Of a stretch of 64,000 nt of DNA, positions 46,096 to 55,406 are shown in pieces (the stretch's first letter is position 1; every line of letters starts with the position of its first letter). The notes beneath the pieces were generated by a model. It ran no database searches. It saw only the letters and a program-made list of their open reading frames with translations, and was not told the DNA's origin. This stretch comes from AP-15 sp963700195 (GTDB taxonomy: Bacteria > Pseudomonadota > Alphaproteobacteria > ATCC43930 > CGMCC-115725). Both the position numbers and the translations under genes were made by a program. The stretch lies in assembly GCA_963700195.1 (NCBI GenBank), contig CAVOWQ010000007.1:1-64000 (forward strand), in the 5' to 3' direction.

Positions 46096-46518
46096 CTCAG
46101 CGCGCAAACGCACCATCCGTCTGGAATAAGCTGCCCTGGCCGACCGGCGGCGTCCGCTCACAGAGATCGCAGCTCAATGGCTTGAAGAAATATCGGCCCT
46201 CCTTCCCACAATTGATCCGGAAACAAACCGCCAGCAGCTCAATGATGAAGCCTCGCCGGGACGGACCGGCGGCGCTGGCACCGGCAAGATGGATCGCCAT
46301 TTAGCGGGGAACCGCCGTGGGGCGATAGCATTGCCGGACTGCCCCTTCGCAATCAGGTCGCCCTCGGCCGCTCCTGGCTGTTTTTGCAGCCAAATAACAG
46401 CCAATGCAGTAATTGCTAAGTCAGATATGCGAGGACTTTGCCGCGTCTGTGATCCCCTCGCTCGGTATCGCCGCGAAGCGCCAGGCCGGTCTTTCCAAAG
46501 CCGAAATTGTCACCTGCT
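46096..46518. other. Non-coding or decayed stretch before repeat B
   Basis: Short open frames only. One plus-strand frame (about 46150-46330) reads LTEIAAQWLEEISALLPTID and looks protein-like but has no start or recognised family; another near 46413 reads ICEDFAASVIPSLGIAAKRQ. These may be remnants of genes inside the repeat-bracketed island. No RNA gene seen. Confidence 0.4.
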
Positions 46519-46830
46519 CTACCTGTTTATCATGTCCAGATCAGGGTCGGTTCTCCACATTAGGTCGAAGAGCCGCGGGCAGGACCCGCCAACACGATAA
46601 TAGTGCGTGATCCGCCATGCTCATGGCGATAACTCCCGATTCAATTGGCAACTGCCGACGTTAGCAGATTCTTAATAAATTGTCAACAACCTTAGATGCG
46701 ACTAAGGCAACGCACACGAGACAGCCTCGGTCTTGTTTGCCGACAGATCAGCGCGCCCGCGTGGTCGACTTGATCGTGGACGTTTCTTGTACTGAGCAGT
46801 GGATGCTCGACGGCCCCAAGGGGAAGCTAC
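46519..46830 (+). repeat. Direct repeat B (about 310 bp), right border of the TIR/sigma island
   Basis: Second copy of the sequence at 42081-42395, same orientation, with the blocks gtccagatcaggg-tcggtt, gccaacac, caattggcaactgccgac, ttgccgacagatcagcgcgc, cgcgtggtcgact, gatcgtggac and tggatgctcgacggcccc. The following 300 bases to 47134 contain no recognised gene. Repeats A and B enclose about 4.1 kb. Confidence 0.75.
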
Positions 46831-47134
46831 CTAAGCGGCTTATGTGCGCACCAGAACCGCTTTGCCGGCGCCGGCGAAACGAAGGAGCCGCGCCGGGCTG
46901 TTTCCAAGGCATAGGGGAACGCGAGCAACCAGGCCCGGATAAGGCTCGTGCTAACGCTCGATGCTGCTGGCCTCATGATGTGCCGAGTGCGCAGTTAGCG
47001 GTGTCTGAGAATGAAACAGAAACATGCGCCAGTTTTCCTGCGGTATTTCACTCGGTTTTCGTGTGAACCATTTCACAGTGTTCGAATAAAACACTAACCA
47101 AAATCGAGGGCGTCGAATAACGAGGACGCCACAC

Positions 47135-47590
47135 ATGCATCACATACGATCCTTGAGGGGGCGGGCAGGCTGCTTCGTTCTGATAAATGGGCTCTTATCC
47201 GGTACTGTCGCTGTTGAGAGCGCCACGGCTCAACCATTGCACCCCACCCTCCGCAGACAGGAGGTGCCTCCGGCACTCCACATCAATCCAGGCGGGGTGG
47301 CGCCGGGTCAGTCGCCGACGCGGATCCCCTACTCGGATATCTCTCCGGGGATCTCCGTGAATCCAAGCGGAGCAGGAGCGCCTCAGTCGAATTACCCAGC
47401 GGTGCCTTTCCCGGCGGCGACCGCGCCTCCCTACACAGCACTGCCTCCGTTGGGGAACGGCAATCCCTCCTATGTCATGAGCAATAGTATCTGCGCGACA
47501 CCAGCCGGCAGCTGCACGACTTATCAAACGCAAGGAACGCAGTGTCGGTGCTCGGACGGCATCTATCTGTATTTTGGCGTTGCGCAATAG
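47135..47590 (+). CDS. Exported Pro-rich protein of unknown function
   Basis: 151 residues. The N-terminus has a basic start and a hydrophobic stretch (RAGCFVLINGLLSGTVAVES, cleavage near ATAQP), so export is likely. The mature part is rich in Pro, Ala, Gly and Ser with two similar segments (ALHINPGGVAPGQSP and GISVNPSGAGAPQSN). A short Cys-containing end follows (SICATPAGSCTTYQ, TQCRCSDGIYLYFG). No family recognised. The membrane protein gene downstream starts 15 bases later, so the two are probably co-expressed. Confidence 0.6.
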   Translation: MHHIRSLRGRAGCFVLINGLLSGTVAVESATAQPLHPTLRRQEVPPALHINPGGVAPGQSPTRIPYSDISPGISVNPSGAGAPQSNYPAVPFPAATAPPYTALPPLGNGNPSYVMSNSICATPAGSCTTYQTQGTQCRCSDGIYLYFGVAQ

Positions 47591-47605
47591 GTTCATGGAC
47601 CATCG

Positions 47606-48418
47606 ATGTCACAGACACGCTCACCGCTCGTCTATGGCGGGATTTTGGGATTGGGAGTAATTCTCCTGTTCTATCTCTATCTCATGTATGGTGTGGCCCA
47701 TATTGAGGTCGGTAACAGTAACTTTCAGGAATCAGCAATCTCGGATTGCATTGAGCGATACCGATCTCTTGTGAATGTCGCAACTGTCGATGTCCCCAAC
47801 CTCTACCATCTCAATGGATTCTGTTTTGACAGTCTGGGTTCGCAGTTAAAACTGGATCAGGAGCAGATTCGCCGCAATACCTTCCTGTTTCAGAGCACCG
47901 AAAATGTCGTTCTCCTGTACATGGTTGTTATTATTACCTTTTCCGGAGTGTTATTAGCGGGAGTCCAATTGGTTGCCTCGTACAGGCTCGCCGTCAATGG
48001 TCGTGGCGACCTTGCGGGCGGCGGCGAACTCACCTACTCCCCTTCGTCCGGAGCGGTCAGTTTTAAGTCTTCAGTCGTTGGGATCACCATCTTAGCGCTG
48101 TCCTTTGCGTTCTTTCTCGTATTCGTAAAAGAAGTCTATCCGCTGAAAGAGCTGAACGGGGCTACGACAGCTCAGGGGGGCTCCCGGCCAAACGGGTCGT
48201 CCGTCAACTTGTTACCCGTTCTGCCGGCGACTGCCGGGCCTGATCAGGCGCGTAATCCTGCGAATTCGCACATACCACTCCAGACGGGTTCTCTGCCCAT
48301 TGGTGCCCAAAATAAGCCTGCCCCTGAGCTGCCAGCGCCTGAGAGTCATCCTCTCGCGACTGCAACAGCCCAGGTTCCCGCGATGCCCGGAACACCTCCT
48401 CCGGACACCGCCAAATGA
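47606..48418 (+). CDS. Membrane protein of unknown function
   Basis: 270 residues with three likely TM helices: YGGILGLGVILLFYLYLMYG near the start, VVLLYMVVIITFSGVLLAGV in the middle and VVGITILALSFAFFLVFVKE. Between the first two lies an outside domain with two Cys (SDCIERY and GFCFDS). The last 90 residues are a Pro/Ala-rich tail. No known family. Its base composition in the first half is AT-richer than the average of the window. It forms a pair with the exported protein gene upstream. Confidence 0.65.
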   Translation: MSQTRSPLVYGGILGLGVILLFYLYLMYGVAHIEVGNSNFQESAISDCIERYRSLVNVATVDVPNLYHLNGFCFDSLGSQLKLDQEQIRRNTFLFQSTENVVLLYMVVIITFSGVLLAGVQLVASYRLAVNGRGDLAGGGELTYSPSSGAVSFKSSVVGITILALSFAFFLVFVKEVYPLKELNGATTAQGGSRPNGSSVNLLPVLPATAGPDQARNPANSHIPLQTGSLPIGAQNKPAPELPAPESHPLATATAQVPAMPGTPPPDTAK

Positions 48419-48817
48419 TCCCTTACGCCATGGAAATCTCCGGCGTGTGGTATCGGCGTTCATGAGGCCATCTGCCCCACTTGTGGTGGCGGATGTGCCG
48501 GATCTTGTGCTCACTGCTGGTCGCGCTTATTCAATTTGGTCCCACTTGCGCCCGAATACCGTAGATTTTGCCGCATACAGCGGCTATGCCGGGTTTCGTG
48601 GACGCGACGGGCGCCGCGACCAATGGTGGGTGGGCGCTCGGCGACGCAAGTTTTCGAGCGCCAGCTCGCCGACGCGCGCCGCCGGCGCGTCACGCTGTTG
48701 CCAAGAGGCCGACCGCGCAGGGAGCGTGCCGCCAAACAACAGCAACTTGATTTATTCTGACCCCTTTTACCTTACGTAAGTTGCAATGAACGCCGGGATC
48801 TTTACACTTCTGTGACG
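48419..48817. other. Intergenic stretch with a possible small element remnant
   Basis: Between about 48526 (ttcaatttggtcccac) and 48765 (acttgatttattctgacccc) lie border-like sequences that recall the ends of small transposase-associated elements. The Arg-rich reading between them has no recognised domain. It might be an eroded insertion; support is weak. Confidence 0.35.
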
Positions 48818-49507
48818 TTACAAAGTCGAAAACAATTTCACGGCTCTCTCTGCGGCACTTCGCGCGCTCTGCGGATTGGTTCCCGTGACGACTCGGCCGG
48901 AGGTGATGGAGTAATCGTCAAAAGCGTTCATCGAAGAGCTGTAGTACGCACCGACCGCAGTGACGGCTTCGACGACGGGGACCACCTTGTCCGCTCTCAA
49001 TCTGTCAAGGATTCTAAAAATGAGTTCGCCCTCGATCGTGAAACCGGTCACGGTCTTGCCTTCGATGATCGATCTACCGATCTTCGAGTTGATGACACCC
49101 GGCAGAATGGCCGGCCCATGACACACCGTACCGACGACACCTCCGCGATCCCAGACATCTGCTGCGACTGCTTGAAGCCTTTTCGCGGCCGGATAGTCGT
49201 AAAGCGCTGAGTGACCGGCCGAGGCAAAAAACAGCCCATACTCTTCCTTCTTCAAGTCCGAGGCTTTCTTGAGTTGCGAGTTGAGCTTGACGTTGAACGG
49301 ATGCCCTTCCTCTCAGGAAGCGACAAGGCCATTCTCAACAGTGCCGGTCTCGGAAGCTAGAACCACTTCGAATCCCGCCGCCGTCAAGACCTCGAATGGA
49401 TGCAAAGCCTCGGTGAAAAAGAGGCCTGTTTTGCCGCCACCGGGATAGATAGCGCCGTGGAAGCTGCTGATGGAAATAAGTGCCTTACGGGGAAGAGGCT
49501 CAGACAT
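48818..49507 (-). pseudogene. DJ-1/PfpI family protein gene with in-frame stop
   Basis: From the ATG at 49505-49507 (preceded by AAGGAG) the frame reads ALISISSFHGAIYPGGGKTG, FTEALHPFEVLTAAGFEVVL, ASETGTVENG, then meets a TGA at 49313-49315. In the same frame it continues as HPFNVKLNSQLKKASDLKKE, YGLFFASAGHSALYDYP, and GGVVGTVCHGPAILPG with the nucleophilic Cys-His pair, to 48818. Together this is a complete Hsp31/PfpI-like protein of about 229 residues. A single base change (or read error) explains the stop. If the stop is real the gene is dead, since the catalytic half lacks a start. Confidence 0.75.
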
Positions 49508-49540
49508 GGTTCGCTCCTTCACTTTATGATTTGGTTCCTA

Positions 49541-49700
49541 CTAGGCCTTGCGCGGGTGCCGATGCAACACGTCACCTACGGCCGAATGTGTGTACCGCCC
49601 CGTTTCTGCTGTCGGTCCTGATTCCTTCGCTGCTTCAGTGATGACGTCAGCGACCTTTTCCGGCTCCCGCAGCATCGCGACGTGGCAGGTTGGTAGCGAG
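49541..49700 (-). pseudogene. C-terminal remnant, possibly of an alpha/beta hydrolase
   Basis: On the minus strand a frame without start reads GSLPTCHVAMLREPEKVADV, ITEAAKESGPTAETG and ends HRHPRKA before a TAG at 49541-49543. The H-V-A-M-L-x-E-P-E-K-V-x-x-V-I pattern resembles the catalytic His region and last helix of alpha/beta hydrolases. The upstream part of the gene is not found. It lies just upstream of the broken PfpI gene. Confidence 0.4.
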
Positions 49701-49933
49701 CCGCCGTTTTTCAAACGCCGGGCAGATTCTCGGTGCGCGCGGCGGGGAGTAGCGATCGAGCGTCGCGGGAGACACGCAGAGGCGGTGCGCGATTGGGGTC
49801 ACCCCGATAAAGGAGCGCGCGCAGACGCCTAAATTCGATGCATCCCTGATCCGCATAATGCCGCCTTGTTGAGCAAATCGAGTTGCCGGTAGATAGCACC
49901 GGCCGGCTCCGCTTCGCTCAATTTGGGGGCGTT

Positions 49934-51451
49934 TTGCTCGATCAACCCACCACCCGCGATCTTCTGGCGGACCAAAGCGCCGAAGCCCGGACCGCCCGCC
50001 GGCTCGTCATGACCGGGGTCATGCTGGCGATCTTCATGGTGGCGACGGACAGCTATATCGTCGCCACCGCGATGCCCACGATCGTCGCCGACCTCGGCGG
50101 GTTTCGCCTGTTCAGCTGGGCATTCGCCGCATTTCTGCTGGCTCAGGCGGTGACGATCCCAATCTATGGGCGCCTTGCCGATCTCTACGGCCGCAAGCAG
50201 GTGCTCTTTGCCGGCACAAGTATTTTTCTGCTCGGCTCCCTGTTGTGCGGCTTCGCCTGGGACATGCCTGCCTTGGTCTTTTTCCGGGCGCTTGAAGGCA
50301 TCGGCGCCGGCGCCATCCAGCCGATCGCGACGACAATTATCGGCGACATCTACACGCCGGTCGAGCGGGCGCGGATGCAGGGGTACGTCTCGGGCATGTT
50401 CGGCATTGCCGCGATCATCGGCCCGACATTGGGCGCGTTTGTCGTCGAGCATGTCAGCTGGTCCTTGGTGTTCTGGGTCAATCTGCCGATCGGCGCCGCC
50501 ACCTTGGTCATGTTCGGTCTGTTTCTGCATGAGCATCGCGAGCCGCGCCGGCATCGCATCGATTATCTCGGCTCGACCCTGCTGATGCTCGGAGTTGGGG
50601 CGCCGATGTTTGCGCTGGTCCAGGCCGGCAACGCCGACGCCCTGACCCTCGGAGCCCTGGCGTTGGCCGGCGCGGTCGCTCTATTGACCTTGGCATTGCA
50701 CGAGAGGCGCGCCGCGGAGCCGATGCTGCCCCTGAAACTCTGGCGCAACCGAGTGGTCGCGGTCGGATGCTTCGCCGGCTTTTTCAACGGCGCGCTGATG
50801 ATGGGCGTTTCCGGCTTTCTGCCGACTTACGTGCAGGGAGCGATGGGCCGCGACGTGGCGGCCGCCAGTGTGGCGCTCGCCGCGTCGTCGGTCAGCTGGG
50901 CCTTTGCCAGCATGGCGGCGGGGCGCCTGATGATCCGCACCTCGTACCGGCTGTCGGCATCGATCGGCGGCATTTTTCTTGTCGTCGGCAGCATGATGCT
51001 GATCTTGCTGACCCCGGCCAGCACTTTGGTCTGGGCGGGAAGTGGCGCCTTCATGCTCGGCGTTGGCATGGGGTTCTGCAACACTGCCTTCATCGTGTCG
51101 ACCCAGGCTAGCGTCGGCTGGAACGAGCGCGGCATGGCGACCTCTTCGATGATGTTCATGCGCATCGTCGGCCAGTCGGTCGGCGCCGCCGTGTTCGGCG
51201 CGATCCTCAATTTCGGCGTCTATCGCCTGCTGCCCAACGCGGGCGACGCCGTCAACCGGCTGATGTCGCCAGCCGCCCGCCAGAGCCTCGGCGCCAGTGA
51301 GATTGCTCGCCTGACGGCGGCGGTCGGCAGCTCACTTCATATCGTCTATATGATCGCCGGTCTTATCGCAGTCGTCAGCCTGATCCTAACGTTGGCTCTG
51401 CCCGCCCGACTCAGCCCGACCCGCCCACACGCCCAGCAGTCGCGGCAATAG
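49934..51451 (+). CDS. MFS efflux transporter, DHA2 (EmrB/QacA) family
   Basis: About 505 residues with 14 predicted membrane segments. Motif A is GRLADLYGRKQVLFAG after TM2; motif D1-like DSYIVATAMPTIVADLGGF is in TM1; motif C-type GPTLGAFVVEHVSWSLVFWV is near TM5. This fits proton-driven export of drugs or other small molecules. The start is uncertain: TTG at 49934 is taken (GGGGG just upstream), TTG at 49883 and ATG at 50009 are alternatives. No regulator or membrane-fusion partner is adjacent. Confidence 0.85.
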   Translation: MLDQPTTRDLLADQSAEARTARRLVMTGVMLAIFMVATDSYIVATAMPTIVADLGGFRLFSWAFAAFLLAQAVTIPIYGRLADLYGRKQVLFAGTSIFLLGSLLCGFAWDMPALVFFRALEGIGAGAIQPIATTIIGDIYTPVERARMQGYVSGMFGIAAIIGPTLGAFVVEHVSWSLVFWVNLPIGAATLVMFGLFLHEHREPRRHRIDYLGSTLLMLGVGAPMFALVQAGNADALTLGALALAGAVALLTLALHERRAAEPMLPLKLWRNRVVAVGCFAGFFNGALMMGVSGFLPTYVQGAMGRDVAAASVALAASSVSWAFASMAAGRLMIRTSYRLSASIGGIFLVVGSMMLILLTPASTLVWAGSGAFMLGVGMGFCNTAFIVSTQASVGWNERGMATSSMMFMRIVGQSVGAAVFGAILNFGVYRLLPNAGDAVNRLMSPAARQSLGASEIARLTAAVGSSLHIVYMIAGLIAVVSLILTLALPARLSPTRPHAQQSRQ

Positions 51452-51479
51452 ACGGATCCTTGCACTGGACGCCCCCTTC

Positions 51480-52262
51480 CTATTCCCCGGGTCTTCGCAG
51501 GTTGCCGGCCGGGTCGTATTGGCGAACCTGCAATGAGCCGAGCACGTAGGCGACATCCGCGGGCCGCACCGGGGCCGTGTCGGTAGCGCAGATGCTCGCG
51601 TGCATGATGTAGATGTAGCCGCCTCCCCATGGTGGTCCGGCCTTTTGGACCGCGATGCAATTGTGAGGCCCATCCGAGAATTCGATCGACTTGTCTTCGC
51701 CATTGCTCACGAAATTACGCCAATTAGTGCCGCGCCGCGTCACTTGATTCATGTCTTGAAAGTCTTCCTGATCGTATGCTGAATTACCGTTGACGTAGCA
51801 ATACTGTGATGTTTGATGGCCTATGGCGGAAAGCTTGTAGGGATCGAATATCAATGTATCCGCTTCGATCGACAAACGGCCGGAGCTATAGATCGCAACA
51901 TCGAGGGCGAGGTCGCAGTTGCTGCCGCCCTTCGGGTTGGTGATTTGATCTGTCGCGCCCGGCAGCAACCGATACCCTTGCAGGCATTTGCCTCCTGCGG
52001 CGGGGGCGATGCGGGTCGCCGTACACGGGACCTCGCGAAATTTGTCCTCCTCGACGCGATACCGGCCACTATAAGGATTTCGCTGGTAGGCCTTGCCGGG
52101 ATCGCGCAGGTAGGGCGCTACGGCCGGGGCGGCGGGCGCGGTGACGGTGACATTGGGAAGCGACAGCTGCTCGGTTTGCTGCGCACAGGCGCCGGCCGCC
52201 GACGCGATGATCGCCAATCCCGCGACGACGCCCGCCAGGTGTTGCTGCCGATCGAGGTTCAA
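51480..52262 (-). CDS. Exported protein of unknown function
   Basis: 260 residues. Signal peptide in the first 28 residues (LAGVVAGLAIIASAAGACAQ). The mature part starts with a short Pro/Ala linker and holds about six Cys (VPCTATRI, GKCLQGYR, SNCDLALD, SQYCYVNG, HNCIAVQK, ASICATD), likely to form disulfides in the periplasm. No family recognised. The 3' end faces the efflux transporter gene 28 bases away. The next gene upstream, a GMC oxidoreductase, is on the same strand 20 bases away, so both may be one transcript. Confidence 0.65.
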   Translation of the reverse strand: MNLDRQQHLAGVVAGLAIIASAAGACAQQTEQLSLPNVTVTAPAAPAVAPYLRDPGKAYQRNPYSGRYRVEEDKFREVPCTATRIAPAAGGKCLQGYRLLPGATDQITNPKGGSNCDLALDVAIYSSGRLSIEADTLIFDPYKLSAIGHQTSQYCYVNGNSAYDQEDFQDMNQVTRRGTNWRNFVSNGEDKSIEFSDGPHNCIAVQKAGPPWGGGYIYIMHASICATDTAPVRPADVAYVLGSLQVRQYDPAGNLRRPGE

Positions 52263-52282
52263 CTTGACGCCATAGCCGCGCC

Positions 52283-53921
52283 TCAGGCAGCCCTGGCGCT
52301 GACAGCAGAGCTGGCGCCCTTGGCAGCGGCGAGGATCATGTCGGCGCCCTTTTCGGCGATCATGATCGTCGCCGCGTTGGTGTTGCCGGAAACGACGGTC
52401 GGCATGATCGAGGCGTCGATCACCCGCAGCCCCTCGACGCCGTGAACCCGCAGCGCGGTGTCGACCACGGCATTTTCATGCGGCCCCATCATGCAGGTGC
52501 TGGTCGGGTGGTAGGTCGTGCCGGCGGTCTGGCGGATATGGTCGAGGAAATCTTCGTCGCTCTGCGCCGCTGGGCCGGGCAAGAATTCCTCGGAGACGCA
52601 TTTCTGCATCGCCGCGGTCTGAAAGATGCCTCGCGCGATCCTGAGCCCGGCGATCAAGCGTGTCCTTGTCGGCCTGCGTCGACAGGTAGTTCGGCTGGAT
52701 TGCCGGCGGCGCTGCGGGATCGGGCGACCGGATCCTGAGCCAGCCGCGGCTTTCCGGCCGGCATGGAATGCAGGTCGCCTGGCAGGCCGGAAAATCGTGC
52801 ATTTCCTCGCCCGGCCGCACAAAGCTGCCGGCGAGGAATTGATACTGCACATCCGGCGAGTCGAGGCCCGGCCGGGTGCGCGCAAAGAGCCCGATCGGCG
52901 CCGCTCCCATCATCAATGCGCCGCGGCGCGCCAGCGCGTATGAAAACCCGGCATGAGTCTGCCGCAGCCAGCTCCGCGAGACCTCGTTCAAGGTGTTGGC
53001 ACGCCGCGCGCGATAGACGACGCGCGAGTTGAGGTGATCCTGCAGGTTCTCGCCGACCCCCGGCAGATCGTGAACCACCGCGATGCCGTGCTCCTGCAGC
53101 AATTGCCCCGGCCCGACCCCGGAAAGCTGCAGCAGCTGCGGCGAGTTGATCGAGCCGCCGGCGAGCAACACCTCGCGCCGCACCCGGGCTCTGTGCACGA
53201 TCCCGTCCTGCGAATATTCGAGGCCGACTGCGCGCTTGCCCTCGAACAGCACGCGGTGCGCCAATGCGCGGATCTCGACGCGCAGATTGGGCCGCCTCAT
53301 GGCCGGCCGCAGATAGGCCACTGCAGCGCTGCAGCGCCGCATGTTGCGGACGGTCACCTGCAACGGTCCGACGCCGTCCTGCTCGGCGCCGTTGAAATCC
53401 GGGTTGAACTTATGGCCGGCCTCCTGCGCCCCGGCGATGAAGGCGTCATGCAATTCGTGGCGCGCCCGCAGATCGGAGACGCACAGCGGTCCGCCGGCGC
53501 CGTGATGCTCGTCGGCGCCGCGCTCCTGGTGCTCGGCGCGCCGGAAATAGGGCAGCACGTCCTCATACGACCAGCCGGTATTGCCGAGCTGGCGCCACAG
53601 ATCGAAATCCTGCTTTTGGCCGCGGATGTAGATGAGCCCGTTGATCGAGCTCGACCCGCCGAGCACCTTGCCGCGCGGCCACAGCATGCGGCGCCCGCCC
53701 AGCTCGGCGAGCGGCTCGGTCTCGAACACCCAGGTGATCTTCGGATGGAAGATGTTTCGGTAGAACCCGGCGGGGATGTGGATCCACGGGTTGCGGTCCT
53801 TGCCGCCCGCCTCCAGCAACAGCACGCGCGTTGTGCGGTCGGCGGTCAGGCGGTTCGCCAGCACGCAGCCGGCAGAACCGGCGCCGACGATGATGAAGTC
53901 GAATTCTCCGGTGTCTTGCAT
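52283..53921 (-). CDS. GMC family FAD oxidoreductase (choline/alcohol dehydrogenase-like), one frame break
   Basis: About 545 residues when repaired. FAD-binding Rossmann motif DFIIVGAGSAGCVLANRL (from residue 7), GMC signature 1 in WPRGKVLGGSSSINGLIYIR, signature 2 in EVLLAGGSINSPQLLQLSGV. Near 52652-52657 one extra base breaks the frame within TQADKDTL; skipping it gives IAGLRIARGIF and the C-terminal catalytic part AGTTYHPTSTCMMGP (catalytic His) and ASIMPTVVSGNTNAATIMIA to 52283. The start is placed at MQDTGEFDF. It oxidises an alcohol, possibly choline; no betaine genes are near, so the substrate is open. Confidence 0.85.
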
Positions 53922-54007
53922 GCCTGCTCTCCGCGAAATCCGATCTATATTTTGTCGCACCGCCGCTGCTCGTTATATGATGTCTTGCAACTTCAACGGA
54001 GCACGAC

Positions 54008-54232
54008 ATGCGTGTAGCGGTGTTGGCGATTATTGGTCTGATCGGTCTCACGACAATGCCCGTGAAGGTGTCGGCTTCCCCGGCCGGATCGGTTCGGAGG
54101 GAAGCCGGCGCCGCGTCGTATCTCGTCGAGGTAGCCCAAGGTTGCGCCCCAGGCTTTCACTGGGTTGGCCGACACCGCAATCGTTATGGTGCATGGGTTC
54201 TGGGGCACTGCGCAAAAAACCTCCATACATGA
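54008..54232 (+). CDS. Small exported protein with GCAPGFHW motif
   Basis: 74 residues. Signal peptide MRVAVLAIIGLIGLTTMPVK with cleavage near VSASPA. The mature end has QGCAPGFHWVGRHRNRYGAW and LGHC, the pattern of a family of tiny secreted proteins (GCGPGxHxxxxGxCxxN) common in rhizobia and relatives; two Cys probably pair. Function unknown. It stands alone between oppositely oriented genes. Confidence 0.65.
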   Translation: MRVAVLAIIGLIGLTTMPVKVSASPAGSVRREAGAASYLVEVAQGCAPGFHWVGRHRNRYGAWVLGHCAKNLHT

Positions 54233-54283
54233 GCGAGGCCTTCACCTCGCCAAGTCCTCGTCTCATTCCGGTTCAAGTGAAAT

Positions 54284-54871
54284 TCACCCGCTGATGCCTA
54301 ATTCCTTGCGCAGGTCCTTGATCACTTGGTCGCGCGTGCGGGTCTGCCAGCGGCGGCGCCGGCCGATCGGGGCGTTTTCGATTTCCGGAGCCACCTTTAC
54401 GGCGACAAACACCGGGCCCGGCTTGCCGAGGATGTCGGGCAGAGCGGCGGAGAATTTCTCGAGTTCCCGGAAGGCGAAAGCTCGGGGATAGCCGGCGCCG
54501 CGTGCGATCACGTCGTAGTCGGTATTGTCGGCATTGGGGACCGGCTGGCCGCCCGTCGTCGCGTAGCAGCCATTGTCGATCAGGAAGTGATAGAAATTCG
54601 CCGGCTGCTGCTCGGCTATCGTGACCAGCATGCCGAGGCTCATCAGGATGTCGCCCTCGGAATTGAAGAGGATCACCCTCTTCTCCGGCCGCGCCAGCGC
54701 CAGCCCGAGCGCAAAGCCGGCGTGCCCGCCCATTGCCGGATCGCCGACCGGCACGTCGAGGTTCGGCCGCGTCGTGAGGTCGGTCCAATAGCGGCCGCCG
54801 CGGCCCGGAACGACGATCGCGTCCTCGCGATAGGGAGCGAAGGCCTTCAACATATCGGCTGTGTGCATCAT
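54284..54871 (-). CDS. TPP enzyme, PP-domain subunit (sulfopyruvate decarboxylase beta-like)
   Basis: About 195 residues. Contains the TPP/Mg site in LFNSEGDILMSLGMLVTIAE (about 70-89) and the following IDNGCYATTGGQP, plus GDPAMGGHAGFALGLALARP before it. Size and layout match the ComE/beta subunit of sulfopyruvate or phosphonopyruvate decarboxylases, in which the two TPP domains are separate chains. Start at one of two adjacent ATGs (54871 or 54868). It follows the alpha-type gene after 16 bases, so the active enzyme should be an alpha-beta complex. The substrate, a 2-oxoacid with an acidic side group, is an inference. Confidence 0.8.
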   Translation of the reverse strand: MMHTADMLKAFAPYREDAIVVPGRGGRYWTDLTTRPNLDVPVGDPAMGGHAGFALGLALARPEKRVILFNSEGDILMSLGMLVTIAEQQPANFYHFLIDNGCYATTGGQPVPNADNTDYDVIARGAGYPRAFAFRELEKFSAALPDILGKPGPVFVAVKVAPEIENAPIGRRRRWQTRTRDQVIKDLRKELGISG

Positions 54872-54887
54872 CGCGAAGGCGCTCTCT

Positions 54888-55406
54888 CTACCGATTGAAG
54901 CCGTGGTATTCGTCGCCGACGAGCACGACGACCGGCCTCTTGGTGCGTTCCGCCTCCTCGAAAGCGATCGAGATGCGCGGCGCATCGGCGTCGTTCTCGA
55001 CGAGGTAGTAGTTGATCCCAAACGCCATCAGAAACCGCTCCGTATAAGTCGCCGCGCTGTCCTGGTTGACGCCGTGGCGCGTCCAGCCGCGATAGCCGAC
55101 CATCAGCACGACCGGGATGTTGAGGCCGAGGAGCCAGCCGCGCAGCGAATCTCCCAATTCCATCATCCCGGTGTTCTGGATCAGGATCAGCGGCTTGGCC
55201 CCGGCAACCGACAGCCCGGCGGCGATCGAGCAGGCATGCCCCTCGCGGCTGACGCCGACGAGCCGCAACGACGGCTCCGCCTTCATCAGGAGGTAGAGCC
55301 AGTTGGTCTCGCTGTCCGGCAGCCACACGACGTGCGTGACGCCGTTCTTCTTCATTTCGCCGAGCACCGTTTCCGGGCTCAGCGCGACCACCGCCGCGTC
55401 ATTCAT
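54888..55406 (-). CDS. TPP enzyme, PYR-domain subunit (sulfopyruvate decarboxylase alpha-like)
   Basis: 172 residues forming a single PYR-type domain: THVVWLPDSETNWLYLLMKA, then VGVSREGHACSIAAGLSVAG with the Glu that activates TPP (about 51-70), LIQNTGMMELGDSLRGWLLG and VVLMVGYRGWTRHG. This is the organisation of ComD/alpha subunits of sulfopyruvate decarboxylase and similar split enzymes. Its ATG overlaps the stop of the DoxX gene (TGATG), so DoxX, alpha and beta are one translationally coupled operon. Confidence 0.8.
   Translation of the reverse strand: MNDAAVVALSPETVLGEMKKNGVTHVVWLPDSETNWLYLLMKAEPSLRLVGVSREGHACSIAAGLSVAGAKPLILIQNTGMMELGDSLRGWLLGLNIPVVLMVGYRGWTRHGVNQDSAATYTERFLMAFGINYYLVENDADAPRISIAFEEAERTKRPVVVLVGDEYHGFNR

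Noticed and set aside
48526..48770. Small transposable element with border-like ends
   Set aside because: The ends recall known small elements only loosely and the inside has no transposase; recorded as an intergenic stretch instead.
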